Source: an uncultured Pelagibacteraceae bacterium
GTDB taxonomy: Bacteria > Pseudomonadota > Alphaproteobacteria > Pelagibacterales > Pelagibacteraceae
Direction: 5' to 3'
DNA length: 54,550 nucleotides
Assembly (NCBI GenBank): GCA_902533075.1
Contig: CACAKN010000006.1
Location: 1 to 54,550, forward strand
The notes beneath the pieces are model-generated. The model worked only from the letters and a program-made list of their open reading frames with translations. It was not told where the DNA came from and did not search any database. Below are positions 9,381-20,694 of the stretch, piece by piece. A program made the translations under genes and the position numbers. How positions within the stretch are numbered: position 1 is the stretch's first letter; every line of letters starts with the position of its first letter.

Positions 9381-10626
9381 CTTTATTGATTATAAAATGA
9401 ATTTCTTTAAATGTTAGATCTAAAATTTTCTGTCCTAAAACCTTTAGTTTCTTTTGTATTTTTTTGGAAGTATTTTTTCTTGAAAATAGATTACCCAATC
9501 GAGTTGCCATAGCAGATTGATTTTTAATTTTGTATGCAATTTTATTCTCGCTTAGAAAATTATAGATTTCCTTGAAATTGGAGATATTTGGACCGTATAA
9601 AACATTACAACCAAATCTGGTTGCCTCGAGAGGATTCTGACCACCATGATTAATAATAGACCCACCTAAAAACACGTTCTTACAAATGTTATAAAATGAT
9701 TTTGATTTACCATAAGCATTTATCAAAACAATATCTGTATCTATTTTAATTTTTTTTAAATTTTCAATTGTTTGGACTTTTAAATTTATTTTTTTTAACT
9801 GAATTTCTATCTCATGAGATCTTTCAATATGTCTTGGAATAATAATAGTTAATAAATTTTTAAATTTTTTTTTTAATTTTTTATGAACTAACCCACATAA
9901 AATTTCTTCAGTATGGTGTGTACTGGCTGCACACCATATTTTTTTAGAAGAAATAATTTTTTTGTAATTTTCATTTAATTCAATTTTTTCATACTCTGAT
10001 TGTGAAAACTTAAGATTACCAATCATTTTAATATTTTTTGCTCCAAGTTTTTTTAGGTATTTTCGAGAGTCTTCACTCGAGGAAAGACAAAGATCAAACT
10101 TGCAAAATAGATTTTTTGAAAAATTTCCTAAACTAACCCATTTACTATAAGATTTATTTGTTATTCGAGCATTAATCAGAGTTATTGGAATTTTTTTTTG
10201 TTTTAAGTTATTAATAGTATTAGGCCAAATCTCTGAATCTACAAAAAATGCTGCTGATGGTTTCCAGTAATTTAAAAATTTTTGAGATAATATCATTGAA
10301 TCTATAGGAAAAAATTGATGTATTAATTTTTTTATTTTTGTTTTTTTAATTATTTTTGAAGAACTTAATGTGTTTGATGTAATTAATATTTGCTTAATTG
10401 ATTTATCTTTATCTAGTTTTTCTAGAAGTGGAACTATACTTTGGAATTCCCCAACACTTGCACCGTGAAACCAAATTAATTTCCCATTAGTTTTTTTTTT
10501 AGAAAAAAAACAAAGTTTCTCTTTGTAACTTTTTAAGTCTTCTTTTTTGTTAAAGAATCTTATTAAAAAAATTAAGGGAGAAAAAATTAATATGATATTT
10601 ATAAGTATTTTGTAAATTATAATCAT
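9370..10626 (-). CDS. waaA: Kdo transferase (3-deoxy-D-manno-octulosonate transferase)
   Basis: Adds Kdo sugars from CMP-Kdo to lipid IVA. It is 418 aa with an N-terminal membrane anchor (1-23). The catalytic base motif is WFHGASVGE (Glu60). The C-terminal GT-B domain shows GGSIINHGGQNPLEAT. ARITNKSYSKW is also typical. The start shares one base with the msbA stop. The number of Kdo residues added cannot be inferred. Confidence 0.94.
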   Translation of the reverse strand: MIIIYKILINIILIFSPLIFLIRFFNKKEDLKSYKEKLCFFSKKKTNGKLIWFHGASVGEFQSIVPLLEKLDKDKSIKQILITSNTLSSSKIIKKTKIKKLIHQFFPIDSMILSQKFLNYWKPSAAFFVDSEIWPNTINNLKQKKIPITLINARITNKSYSKWVSLGNFSKNLFCKFDLCLSSSEDSRKYLKKLGAKNIKMIGNLKFSQSEYEKIELNENYKKIISSKKIWCAASTHHTEEILCGLVHKKLKKKFKNLLTIIIPRHIERSHEIEIQLKKINLKVQTIENLKKIKIDTDIVLINAYGKSKSFYNICKNVFLGGSIINHGGQNPLEATRFGCNVLYGPNISNFKEIYNFLSENKIAYKIKNQSAMATRLGNLFSRKNTSKKIQKKLKVLGQKILDLTFKEIHFIINKDEI

Positions 10627-12365
10627 TAAGATTTTTTAATTTGTTTTTCATAAAAATTCTTATAAACATTTGAAGATAAAAGTAATTCATCATGTTTTCC
10701 TTCTCCTAAAACTTTACCGTTATCGATCACATAAATTTTATCTGAATTGAGAATTGTTGAAAGTCTATGAGCAATAACAATTGTTGTTTTATTTTCAGTA
10801 AGAAAACTAATCGCTTTTTGAATTTTATTTTCAATTTCTGCATCTAGAGAGGATGTTGCTTCATCTAATAATATTATTTTGCTTTTTTTTAATATTGCTC
10901 TTGCGATTGAAAGTCTTTGTTTTTCTCCGCCAGACAATCTTACACCATTTTCGCCTATCAAAGTTTCATATTTGTTTGGGAGTTTTTCAATAAACTCATC
11001 AGCAAAGGAGTATTTTGCAGCTTCTTCAATTTCTTTTTGAGATGCGTTCATATTAGCATAAAGAATGTTATTTCTTATTGTGTCATCGAATAATGTAGTA
11101 TCTTGACTCACTAAAGATATATTTTTTCTCAATGATTGAATTGTCGATTTATAAATAGATTGACCATCAATTTTAATGTCACCCTGATTAGCATTATAAA
11201 ATCTTGGAATTAAATTTAAAATTGTTGATTTTCCAGCTCCACTATGACCTACGAGAGCAGTCATTTTTTTGCCTGGTATACTTAAATTCAAAGAGTTTAG
11301 AATTGGTTTCTCTGAGTTTGAATAATTAAATTTAATATTTTCAAAATCTATCTCTCCTTCATTTACATTTAACTCTTTGGCACCGGCATCATTTTTAATA
11401 TTAGGTTTATCATCTATTATAGGAAGCACTCGTTTAGCTCCAGACAAGCCTTGCTGCACAGTTATATTAAGGGTAGCGAGGGATCTTACAGGTTGGTACG
11501 CCAACATCATTGCAGCTAAAAAGGAGAAAAAATTACTTACCTCTAATTCATCATTTGCAACAAGTTTAGCTGAAACAAAAATCATAATTGCAATCATTAT
11601 CCCTGTAAGCGACTCCATTATTGGAGAGGCTCTGACATAAACAATATTTATTTTTTTTGTTGTTTCTTTTAAATCATTTAAATATTTGTTTGCCCTTTGT
11701 TTTTCAAAAAACTCCTTTTGAAAAATTTTTATTAATTTATGATTTTTAAAAATTTCAATTAAATACGAGGTCAAAATTGAAGCTTTTTTCATTTGTTGAT
11801 TTGTTACTTTACCCATCCTTTTTCCTAAAGTTCTAGCTGCAATACTTGCCAGAGGTATCATAACAATAGCAATAAGTGAAAGTTTCCAATTTTGATAGAA
11901 CATTACACAAAGTAAACCAAAAAGAGTTAATGTGTCTTTAAACAAATTTAATATAGCTGTACTTACTAGGTTGGTTATCATGTTAACATCATTAGTTAAG
12001 TTAGTGATAAATCCTCCAGAATGTTTGTTATCAATTAATTTGGTATCTGCCACAATTAGTGAAGCAAACATATCTTGTTGAATATCTTTTCTGACCTCTT
12101 CAGAAACTCCAATCATAATAATTTTAGCTAAATACAGTGATCCACCTTTTAAGGCAAAAGCTAAAATAATTAATCCAGGAATAATATAAATTAGAGATTG
12201 TTTTTTTTCGATAAAAAGTTGTTTGATTGCTGGGTCTAATAAATATGCTATTGATGAAGTGCTTAAAGCCAACAATAACGTAAAAAACACTGAAATTAAA
12301 ATTTTTTTTATAAATTTTTTTGTGTAATCTTTATAAAGCCTTTTTAAAATTTCAGTATTATTCAT
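10626..12365 (-). CDS. msbA: ABC transporter, MsbA-type lipid A flippase
   Basis: A 579-aa half-transporter with six membrane segments in the first ~300 residues and a C-terminal ATPase. Walker A is GHSGAGKST (near 372), the ABC signature is LSGGEKQRLSIARAI (near 475) and Walker B is IILLDEATSSLDAE. Its place between ubiA and waaA/lpxK/lpxL supports flipping of lipid A core rather than drug export. The start and stop each share one base with a neighbour, so it is probably cotranscribed. Confidence 0.9.
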   Translation of the reverse strand: MNNTEILKRLYKDYTKKFIKKILISVFFTLLLALSTSSIAYLLDPAIKQLFIEKKQSLIYIIPGLIILAFALKGGSLYLAKIIMIGVSEEVRKDIQQDMFASLIVADTKLIDNKHSGGFITNLTNDVNMITNLVSTAILNLFKDTLTLFGLLCVMFYQNWKLSLIAIVMIPLASIAARTLGKRMGKVTNQQMKKASILTSYLIEIFKNHKLIKIFQKEFFEKQRANKYLNDLKETTKKINIVYVRASPIMESLTGIMIAIMIFVSAKLVANDELEVSNFFSFLAAMMLAYQPVRSLATLNITVQQGLSGAKRVLPIIDDKPNIKNDAGAKELNVNEGEIDFENIKFNYSNSEKPILNSLNLSIPGKKMTALVGHSGAGKSTILNLIPRFYNANQGDIKIDGQSIYKSTIQSLRKNISLVSQDTTLFDDTIRNNILYANMNASQKEIEEAAKYSFADEFIEKLPNKYETLIGENGVRLSGGEKQRLSIARAILKKSKIILLDEATSSLDAEIENKIQKAISFLTENKTTIVIAHRLSTILNSDKIYVIDNGKVLGEGKHDELLLSSNVYKNFYEKQIKKS

Positions 12366-13231
12366 TATAAAATTTTACCCATTAATAAAGTTACAAAAAT
12401 TCCTAAACCTAAAATATTATTTGATTTAAAAATATCTAGGCAATTTTTTGGTTTTTTGATGTTAAGTTTTTTAATTTGAAAATAAAATATTTGTATAAAA
12501 ATTAAAATTAACAGAAGAAAGTAAAAATAATCAAAATTCATAAACCATCCTACTGCTAACAAAGATAAAGAAAAATTTACATAACATATGGTTAAAAATA
12601 AATAAGGGGTTTTTTTAAATTTAATTGAAGTTGATTTAAGTCCTATTATTTCATCGTCTTTAATATCTTGAAATCCGTATATAGTGTCGTAGCCAAGTGT
12701 CCAAAATATGGCTCCAAAATAAAAAAATATCGGAATTAAACTAATTTCATTATTAATTGAAGTCCAACTGAGAATTAAACCATAATTAAAAGTTATACCT
12801 AGAAATAATTGTGGCCAATAAGTATATCTTTTCATTAATGGATATGTAAATGCTAAAGGCATTGATGCGAGAGCAATTATAACTGTAAAAAAATTAAAAT
12901 TTATTAAAACTAAAAAGGCCAAGAAACATAAAAATGCTGAATAGATAACAGCTTGTGCTATAGATATTTTTCCAGAGGCTATTGGTCTATCTTTTGTTCT
13001 GTAAACTTTTCGATCAAACTTTCTATCTAATATATCATTTACTATACAACCAGCAGATCTCATCAAAACAGATCCAAGAAAAAAAAGTGTTAAATAAAAA
13101 TAATAATCGTTTAAATCTTTGGAAAAATCATAAGCCAATGTTAAGCCCCATGCACATGGCCAAAAAAGTAACATATATCCAATCGGTTTTTTTAATCTTG
13201 TGAGTTCTATAAATAAGTTTAATTGGTTCAT
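12365..13231 (-). CDS. ubiA: 4-hydroxybenzoate polyprenyltransferase
   Basis: Membrane prenyltransferase that attaches the isoprenoid tail to 4-hydroxybenzoate in ubiquinone synthesis. It is 288 aa with about eight hydrophobic helices. The first Asp-rich site is NDILDRKFDRKVYRTKDRP (residues 65-83) and the second is YGFQDIKDDEIIGLKS. It heads the minus-strand lipid A chain, overlapping msbA by one base. Tail length is not predictable from the sequence. Confidence 0.93.
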   Translation of the reverse strand: MNQLNLFIELTRLKKPIGYMLLFWPCAWGLTLAYDFSKDLNDYYFYLTLFFLGSVLMRSAGCIVNDILDRKFDRKVYRTKDRPIASGKISIAQAVIYSAFLCFLAFLVLINFNFFTVIIALASMPLAFTYPLMKRYTYWPQLFLGITFNYGLILSWTSINNEISLIPIFFYFGAIFWTLGYDTIYGFQDIKDDEIIGLKSTSIKFKKTPYLFLTICYVNFSLSLLAVGWFMNFDYFYFLLLILIFIQIFYFQIKKLNIKKPKNCLDIFKSNNILGLGIFVTLLMGKIL

Positions 13232-13282
13232 AAATTTTACTTGTAAATAACAAAGGCAAGATTGATAATCAAACTGATTCGT
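13232..13282. promoter_or_regulatory. Divergent intergenic region, ubiA / DUF2721 gene
   Basis: Fifty-one bases separate ubiA from the preferred ATG of the DUF2721 gene and must hold at least the ubiA promoter. I cannot pick convincing -35/-10 boxes. A GANTC site (GATTC, 13276-13280), the target class of the CcrM enzyme encoded in this window, lies just upstream of the plus-strand ATG. Confidence 0.35.
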
Positions 13283-13687
13283 ATGAATATAGATTACACA
13301 GTCACAGCCTTAATGTTTCCTGCTATTCCTTTAATAATGGGAGTGTACAGTAATAGATTTCATTCTTTGAGTGCTTTAATTAGAGAACTACACGATGAAC
13401 ATGTTTATGAAAAACATGTGCCTCCAGAATGGAAGAAACAGTTTATTAATTTAAGTGGAAGAATAACTTTACTCAGATGGTCTATAATGTTTGGGGCGTT
13501 TGGTTTTTTGTTCAATATGCTTACAGTCTTGGGTCTTTATTTAAACGAGGTTTTTATAGCAAGATTAATTTTTGGATCTTGCTGTTTATCAATGATGATT
13601 TCAATAATTTTTTTTATTAGGGAAATTCATGTTTCAACGAATGCTTTAAGACTTCATATGTCTGATATGGATGTAGAAGTTGATTAA
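13283..13687 (+). CDS. DUF2721 family membrane protein
   Basis: I prefer the ATG at 13283 (134 aa) over an in-frame TTG at 13262. Three hydrophobic segments are visible: an N-terminal one (ALMFPAIPLIMGVYS), a central one (SIMFGAFGFLFNMLTVLGLY) and a third (LIFGSCCLSMMISIIFFI). The end, REIHVSTNALRLHMSDM, matches the DUF2721 family as I know it. Function is unknown. The stop overlaps the convergent qor stop within TTAA (13684-13687). Confidence 0.75.
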   Translation: MNIDYTVTALMFPAIPLIMGVYSNRFHSLSALIRELHDEHVYEKHVPPEWKKQFINLSGRITLLRWSIMFGAFGFLFNMLTVLGLYLNEVFIARLIFGSCCLSMMISIIFFIREIHVSTNALRLHMSDMDVEVD

Positions 13688-14655
13688 GGAATAATTACAG
13701 CAGGCCCTAAAATTTTTCTATTTTCTAAATCTTGATGAGCTTTTACAATTTCATCTAGAGAGTATTTTTTGAAAATATTTAGAGTAAATTTTTTTGTAAG
13801 ATACATTTCAAAAACTTTTTTTGCTGCTTCATCAAGCTCTTCTTTAGTTGTGGTGTAATGAGCAATACTTGGTCTAGTTAGATACAAGCCTTTAGGTGCT
13901 AAAGATTTTGCTACATTACATGGATCTAAAGGACCTGATGCATTACCAAATGAAACCATCATACCTTTAACTTTTAAACATTCAATCGAGCCATCAAAAG
14001 TTTTTTTACCCACACCATCGTAGACAACTGGAACACCAACACCATTGGTAATCTTTTTAACTTTTTCTGCAAAATTTTCTTTTGAATAATTTATAACATG
14101 ATCACAACCATTAGCTTTGGCTATTTCAATTTTTTCATCTGAGCCAACTGTTCCAATTACTTTACATCCTAAACTTTTTGCCCATTGGCAAAAAATTTGA
14201 CCAACACCTCCAGCTGCTGCATGAAATAAAATAGTTTCGCTAGACTTAACCGGATAAGTTTTGTGTAGAAGATAGAAAACAGTAAAACCTTTAGTCATCA
14301 AAGTTACCACATTTTCTAATTCGATCTCATTTGGAACTTTTACTAGTTTTTTTGCTGGAAAAATTCTATGAGTTGAATAGGAACCAATAGGCATTGATGC
14401 ATAAGCAACTCTATCTCCAACTTTAAAATCTTTTACATCAAGGCCAATTTTTTCAATTACTCCAGCACCTTCCATTCCAATATTTGATGGAAGTTTAACA
14501 GGATAAAGTCCAGATCTATGATAGATATCAATATAGTTTAAGCCAATAGCTTCGTTCTTTATTAATACCTCACCAGATTTTGGATCTTCAAGTTTAATAT
14601 CTTTAATTTCTAAAACCTCTGCTCCACCAGTTTTGCTAATTACTACTGCTTTCAT
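13684..14655 (-). CDS. qor: NADPH:quinone oxidoreductase (zeta-crystallin type)
   Basis: A 323-aa medium-chain dehydrogenase/reductase of the zinc-free quinone reductase group. The N-terminal GroES-like part shows GLNYIDIYHRSGLYP and GMEGAGVIEKIG. The NAD(P)-binding motif is AAAGGVGQIFCQWAK. No structural-zinc Cys cluster is visible, consistent with the subgroup. It lies 3 bases after the pirin gene and is probably cotranscribed with it. The physiological acceptor is unknown. Confidence 0.88.
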   Translation of the reverse strand: MKAVVISKTGGAEVLEIKDIKLEDPKSGEVLIKNEAIGLNYIDIYHRSGLYPVKLPSNIGMEGAGVIEKIGLDVKDFKVGDRVAYASMPIGSYSTHRIFPAKKLVKVPNEIELENVVTLMTKGFTVFYLLHKTYPVKSSETILFHAAAGGVGQIFCQWAKSLGCKVIGTVGSDEKIEIAKANGCDHVINYSKENFAEKVKKITNGVGVPVVYDGVGKKTFDGSIECLKVKGMMVSFGNASGPLDPCNVAKSLAPKGLYLTRPSIAHYTTTKEELDEAAKKVFEMYLTKKFTLNIFKKYSLDEIVKAHQDLENRKILGPAVIIP

Positions 14656-14658
14656 AAT

Positions 14659-15495
14659 TTATTTTACAAATGTATCATTATGATAATCTTGAACAGCTTG
14701 CAAGATCTCAGCTTTAGTATTCATCACAAATGGGCCACCTCTGGCAATTTCTTCATTAATAGGTTTACCAGAAATTACTAAGAATTTCGCATTAGTTTTA
14801 GCTTTCACTTTTAACTCTTCACCTTTAGATAATAATATAAGAGTACTATCTTTCACATTATCGTGTTTTTTTTCACCAATTTCTATTTCTCCATTTATTA
14901 AATAAATAAATGAATTGTGAGTAGAAGGTAATTGAAAATTAAATTCTTTATCTTTGTTTAGTTCAACATCAAAATAAACTGGTTCAACATTATGTCCTTT
15001 AACAGGACCTTCAGCACTTTCAAATTTGCCGGCTATCACTTTTAATTGTTTATCATCATCTTTATGAACAGCCATTTTGTCGGCATCAATGTAAATGTAT
15101 TCTGGTTTACTCATTTTCAATTTGGCAGGCATATTAATCCATAATTGAAAACCATGAAGTTTCCCCTCTTTCATTGCAGGCATTTCAGAGTGAATTATAC
15201 CACTTCCAGTTTTCATCCATTGAACATCTCCCGCTGTCATTCTACCTTCACCACCGGTGCTATCTTTGTGTTCAAAGTCTCCTGCAAGCATATAGGTTAC
15301 AGTTTCAATTCCTCGATGAGGGTGGGGTGGAAATCCTGCAATGTAATCTTCACTATTTTCTGAACCAAATTCATCTAACATTAAAAAAGGATCAAAGTAA
15401 TTAGGCTCAACACCTATGCTTCTTTTTAATTTTACTCCAGCACCATCAGATGCCTGAATAGGTTTAATTATTTTACTTATTTCAATATTTGACAT
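14659..15495 (-). CDS. Pirin family bicupin
   Basis: A 278-aa two-cupin protein. Metal ligands are visible as His58 and His60 in PHPHRG and His102/Glu104 in IIHSEMP. Bacterial pirins bind iron; some have quercetin dioxygenase activity or modulate enzymes, but the role here cannot be told. A C-terminal pirin domain with GGPFVMNTK is present. It sits 6 bases after the 62-aa CxxC protein gene and 3 bases before qor, which suggests a small stress or redox operon. Confidence 0.9.
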   Translation of the reverse strand: MSNIEISKIIKPIQASDGAGVKLKRSIGVEPNYFDPFLMLDEFGSENSEDYIAGFPPHPHRGIETVTYMLAGDFEHKDSTGGEGRMTAGDVQWMKTGSGIIHSEMPAMKEGKLHGFQLWINMPAKLKMSKPEYIYIDADKMAVHKDDDKQLKVIAGKFESAEGPVKGHNVEPVYFDVELNKDKEFNFQLPSTHNSFIYLINGEIEIGEKKHDNVKDSTLILLSKGEELKVKAKTNAKFLVISGKPINEEIARGGPFVMNTKAEILQAVQDYHNDTFVK

Positions 15496-15501
15496 TTTGT
15501 T

Positions 15502-15690
15502 TTATCCACATTTATTGCATCTAATTGTATCAAATATATCATCCCACTCAGACTCTTTTTCTTCAACATAATTTAAAAGACATCTCAAAGCTTTTGATTG
15601 ATCTGGAAGATCATATTTGTCAACTATTTGTTCTAACATCTTTTCCGAATCAGAATAAATTTCGAAAGTTGTATCTTTTTTTTCACTCAT
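15502..15690 (-). CDS. 62-aa protein ending in a CxxC knuckle, unknown function
   Basis: I do not recognise the family. The protein is acidic. It has a predicted helical stretch (SEKMLEQIVDKYDLPDQSKA then LRCLLNYVEE) whose layout recalls the helices of small DNA-binding or ribbon-helix-helix proteins, and it ends in RCNKCG, which could be half of a zinc site completed by dimerisation or by the internal Cys. A clear AAGGAG ribosome site precedes the ATG, which is rare in this window and supports real translation. It is first in a likely operon with pirin and qor. Confidence 0.7.
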   Translation of the reverse strand: MSEKKDTTFEIYSDSEKMLEQIVDKYDLPDQSKALRCLLNYVEEKESEWDDIFDTIRCNKCG

Positions 15691-15694
15691 ATTT

Positions 15695-15699
15695 CTCCT
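15695..15699 (-). promoter_or_regulatory. Strong ribosome binding site of the 62-aa gene
   Basis: Read on the minus strand, AAGGAG ends four to five bases before the ATG at 15690. Most genes in this window overlap the preceding gene and lack so clear a site. Confidence 0.7.
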
Positions 15700-15753
15700 T
15701 TATTATTAAGTTTATATTTTTTAAACATTTTTAAAACTGGCCAAATGAGCACT

Positions 15754-16416
15754 TCAAATAATGCTTATCAATTCCATCAAATTTTTGATTTCTGCTTTAG
15801 GTTTATAATCCAAATTATCAAAAATACTTTTATTTCTATTTACCCATATAGAGTAATAACCATAATTTCCACCACCAGACACATCCCAAGTATTTGCACT
15901 TAGAAAGGCAACTTCATCTTTTTGTATTTGATATTTTTTAATAGGTATGTCATAAACTTTATAATTTGGTTTATAAATTCTTACTTGCTCAATAGAAAAC
16001 AGATCATCAAAAATATTTTCTAATTTATTATTTTTGACTAATTCATTCAAAAGAAAAGGGGTTCCATTTGAAAGAATCGCCAGTTTAAATTTTTTTTCTT
16101 TAAGGATTTTTAAAACTTTTGGTACTTCTTCAAATGGGGATAGTACTTTATATAAATCTAATAATTCATTTTTCATAGAGTTATCTATATTGAACACTTT
16201 CATTGATTTATCTAAACTGTCTTCTGTGACTTGCCAAAAATCTTTATGCCTATTCATTAAGCTTCTAAGCCAAGTGTATTCTAATTGAGTTGTTCGCCAA
16301 AAATTTGCAAAACCCGCCCATTTATCTCCAATTTTATCTTTACATTTTTCAGCAGCAGAATTGACATCAAACAATGTTCCATATGCATCAAAAATTATTG
16401 CTTTAATATTTTTCAT
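15754..16416 (-). CDS. HAD hydrolase, (S)-2-haloacid dehalogenase type II-like
   Basis: A 220-aa HAD enzyme. Motif I is IIFDAYGTLFDV with nucleophile Asp10, motif II is ILSNGTP, and a Lys lies in EQVRIYKPNYKVYD. LEYTWLRSL and ANTWDVSGG are typical of haloacid dehalogenase type II. It would hydrolyse 2-haloalkanoates or a related small acid; the true substrate in a marine oligotroph is unknown. It diverges from rsmE with a 17-base gap. Confidence 0.85.
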   Translation of the reverse strand: MKNIKAIIFDAYGTLFDVNSAAEKCKDKIGDKWAGFANFWRTTQLEYTWLRSLMNRHKDFWQVTEDSLDKSMKVFNIDNSMKNELLDLYKVLSPFEEVPKVLKILKEKKFKLAILSNGTPFLLNELVKNNKLENIFDDLFSIEQVRIYKPNYKVYDIPIKKYQIQKDEVAFLSANTWDVSGGGNYGYYSIWVNRNKSIFDNLDYKPKAEIKNLMELISII

Positions 16417-16433
16417 AAACTAACTTAACACAA

Positions 16434-17135
16434 ATGAGTAATATTAGATTATTTTTTTCAGCGACATTATCAGCAGACATGACTGGTAAATTAGATAAAT
16501 CTCAATCACATTATTTGATTAAAGTAATGAGGACAAAAGAGAATGAATTTTTTTCGTTGTTTAATAGCGGTGGTGAGTGGGAAGCAAAAGTTTTGACTAT
16601 TTCAAAAAGTATTATTGAGTTTAAAATAATAAAAAAATTAAGGCAAAAGGAAAATACAAAAGAATTATGGTTAGCTTTTTCTCCTATTAAATCAAATTAT
16701 CAAAATTTTATGCTTCAAAAAGCAACAGAACTTGGAGTTACAAAATTTTTACCAATAATTTTTGATAGAACAATAGTAAGAAAAATTAATAAAGAACGAT
16801 TAGAAAAAATAGTTATCGAGGCAAGTGAGCAGTCTAATAGGATTAATGTACCAAAAATAGAGAATATTCAAAATTTGAATAGTTTTTTAAAAATCGACTC
16901 AATGAATTTAATATTTACAGACTTGAATTCAAACAATAAAAAGATCGGCAAATTAAAGCTTACTAATAAACCAGTTTGCATTATCGTTGGTCCTGAGGGT
17001 GATTTTTCTGAAAATGAAAAGGTTCAGATTCTTAATTTTAAGAGTGTTCAGCCAATAAAGATTAATGATAATATTTTAAGATCAGAAACTGCAGTGATAT
17101 CAGCGATTTCAATCATAAATTATGTGATTAATTGA
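16434..17135 (+). CDS. rsmE: 16S rRNA (uracil1498-N3)-methyltransferase
   Basis: SPOUT-class methyltransferase acting on U1498 of 16S rRNA. It is 233 aa. The trefoil-knot SAM site shows VGPEGDFSENE and LRSETAVISAIS near the C-terminus, and KATELGVTKFLPI is typical. It has no same-strand partner upstream; the HAD gene diverges 17 bases away. The cox cluster begins 59 bases downstream. Confidence 0.93.
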   Translation: MSNIRLFFSATLSADMTGKLDKSQSHYLIKVMRTKENEFFSLFNSGGEWEAKVLTISKSIIEFKIIKKLRQKENTKELWLAFSPIKSNYQNFMLQKATELGVTKFLPIIFDRTIVRKINKERLEKIVIEASEQSNRINVPKIENIQNLNSFLKIDSMNLIFTDLNSNNKKIGKLKLTNKPVCIIVGPEGDFSENEKVQILNFKSVQPIKINDNILRSETAVISAISIINYVIN

Positions 17136-17194
17136 TAAATTGTCGCGAAAACTAAAGTGTAATTTTTATAAAAGAGCTTTATATAGCTAAGTGA
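17136..17194 (+). promoter_or_regulatory. Upstream region of the cytochrome oxidase cluster
   Basis: This 59-base gap is one of the larger gaps here and the obvious place for the cox promoter. TTGTCG (17140-17145) could be a -35 box, and TAATTT or TATAAA at about 17160-17172 a -10 box, but spacings are not ideal (14 or 21 bases). No clear operator is seen. Confidence 0.35.
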
Positions 17195-19641
<2,447 letters not shown>

Positions 19642-19660
19642 AAAAAGAGTTTAATAATTA

Positions 19661-20572
19661 ATGAATGATTTAAAGATTAAGAAAAGAAGTTTAAGTCAGG
19701 AGGATTTACTAAATTTTTCTGAGTTATTTAAATTAATGAAACCAAGAGTGATGTCGCTGGTAATCTTTACATGTGCAGTTGGTTTATTAACATCACCAAT
19801 CATTGTTTCAACTAAAGATGCCATAATAGGAATATTATTAGTTTCCTTAGGTGCAGGGGCGGCAGGTGCATTAAATATGTGGTATGAATCAGATCTCGAT
19901 GCTTTAATGTCAAGAACATGTTTAAGGCCGATACCCACAGGTAAGGTAAATAGAAATCAAGCACTAATCTTTGGTATTACTCTGTCAATTTTTTCAGTGG
20001 TAGCTTTAGATTATTTTACTAATAGAATATCAGCTGCAATTTTACTTTTGACAATTTTATTTTATGTTTTTGTTTATACAATTTGGCTAAAAAGAAGAAC
20101 GCCACAAAATATTGTAATAGGTGGAGCTGCTGGAGCTTTTCCACCAGTTATTGGGTGGACAATAGCTACTGGCACTTTATCAATCGAACCATTAGCTTTT
20201 TTTCTAATAATTTTTTTTTGGACACCATCACATTTTTGGGCTTTAAGTCTTTACAAATCAGAAGATTATAAAAAAGCAAAAATACCAATGCTTCCATTAA
20301 CAAATGGGGTTGAGAGCACTAAAATAAATATCTTTATTTATTCTTTACTTATGTTGCCTGTAATTATTTTTCCATATCTGATAAATTTTGTAGGTCTTGC
20401 ATTTTTAATACCTGCTCTAGCACTAACACTTTATTATAATTTGTTATGTTATGAACTTTATAATTTTAAAAAGAATAAATTTAACCCAAAAAAGGCTAAA
20501 TCAATATTTGGATATTCAATTTTATATTTATTTTTGGTTTTTGTTCTTTTTCTGATAGATAAGATAATATGA
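19661..20572 (+). CDS. ctaB: Protohaem IX farnesyltransferase (haem O synthase)
   Basis: UbiA-family membrane enzyme that farnesylates haem B to haem O for the oxidase. It is 303 aa with several hydrophobic helices. The Asp/Arg-rich site is NMWYESDLDALMSRTCLRP and the second conserved loop is FFWTPSHFWALSLYKSEDY. The stop codon overlaps the next small ORF by ATGA. Confidence 0.95.
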   Translation: MNDLKIKKRSLSQEDLLNFSELFKLMKPRVMSLVIFTCAVGLLTSPIIVSTKDAIIGILLVSLGAGAAGALNMWYESDLDALMSRTCLRPIPTGKVNRNQALIFGITLSIFSVVALDYFTNRISAAILLLTILFYVFVYTIWLKRRTPQNIVIGGAAGAFPPVIGWTIATGTLSIEPLAFFLIIFFWTPSHFWALSLYKSEDYKKAKIPMLPLTNGVESTKINIFIYSLLMLPVIIFPYLINFVGLAFLIPALALTLYYNLLCYELYNFKKNKFNPKKAKSIFGYSILYLFLVFVLFLIDKII

Positions 20573-20694
20573 TAACCCCAGATAAAAAAACAAAAAAAAA
20601 AAATATTTTGACTGCATTAGGGATTATTGCTTTTATGATTTTTCTTTTTTTCTTTACCCTATATAACACAGGAGTTTTCGATAGATCCATATGA
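20569..20694 (+). CDS. 41-aa single-helix membrane protein between ctaB and ctaG (CoxF-like)
   Basis: A short ORF, ATG 20569 to TGA 20692-20694, below usual gene-finding cut-offs. It starts within the ctaB stop (ATGA) and ends within the ctaG start (ATGA), so it closes the gap between them exactly. The product has a Lys-rich N-terminus (MITPDKKTKKKN), one hydrophobic helix (LGIIAFMIFLFFF) and a short tail (YNTGVFDRSI). Small proteins in this position (CoxF / CtaF-like) are known in other alphaproteobacterial cox operons. The coding call rests on the double overlap and helix; the role is inferred. Confidence 0.75.
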   Translation: MITPDKKTKKKNILTALGIIAFMIFLFFFTLYNTGVFDRSI

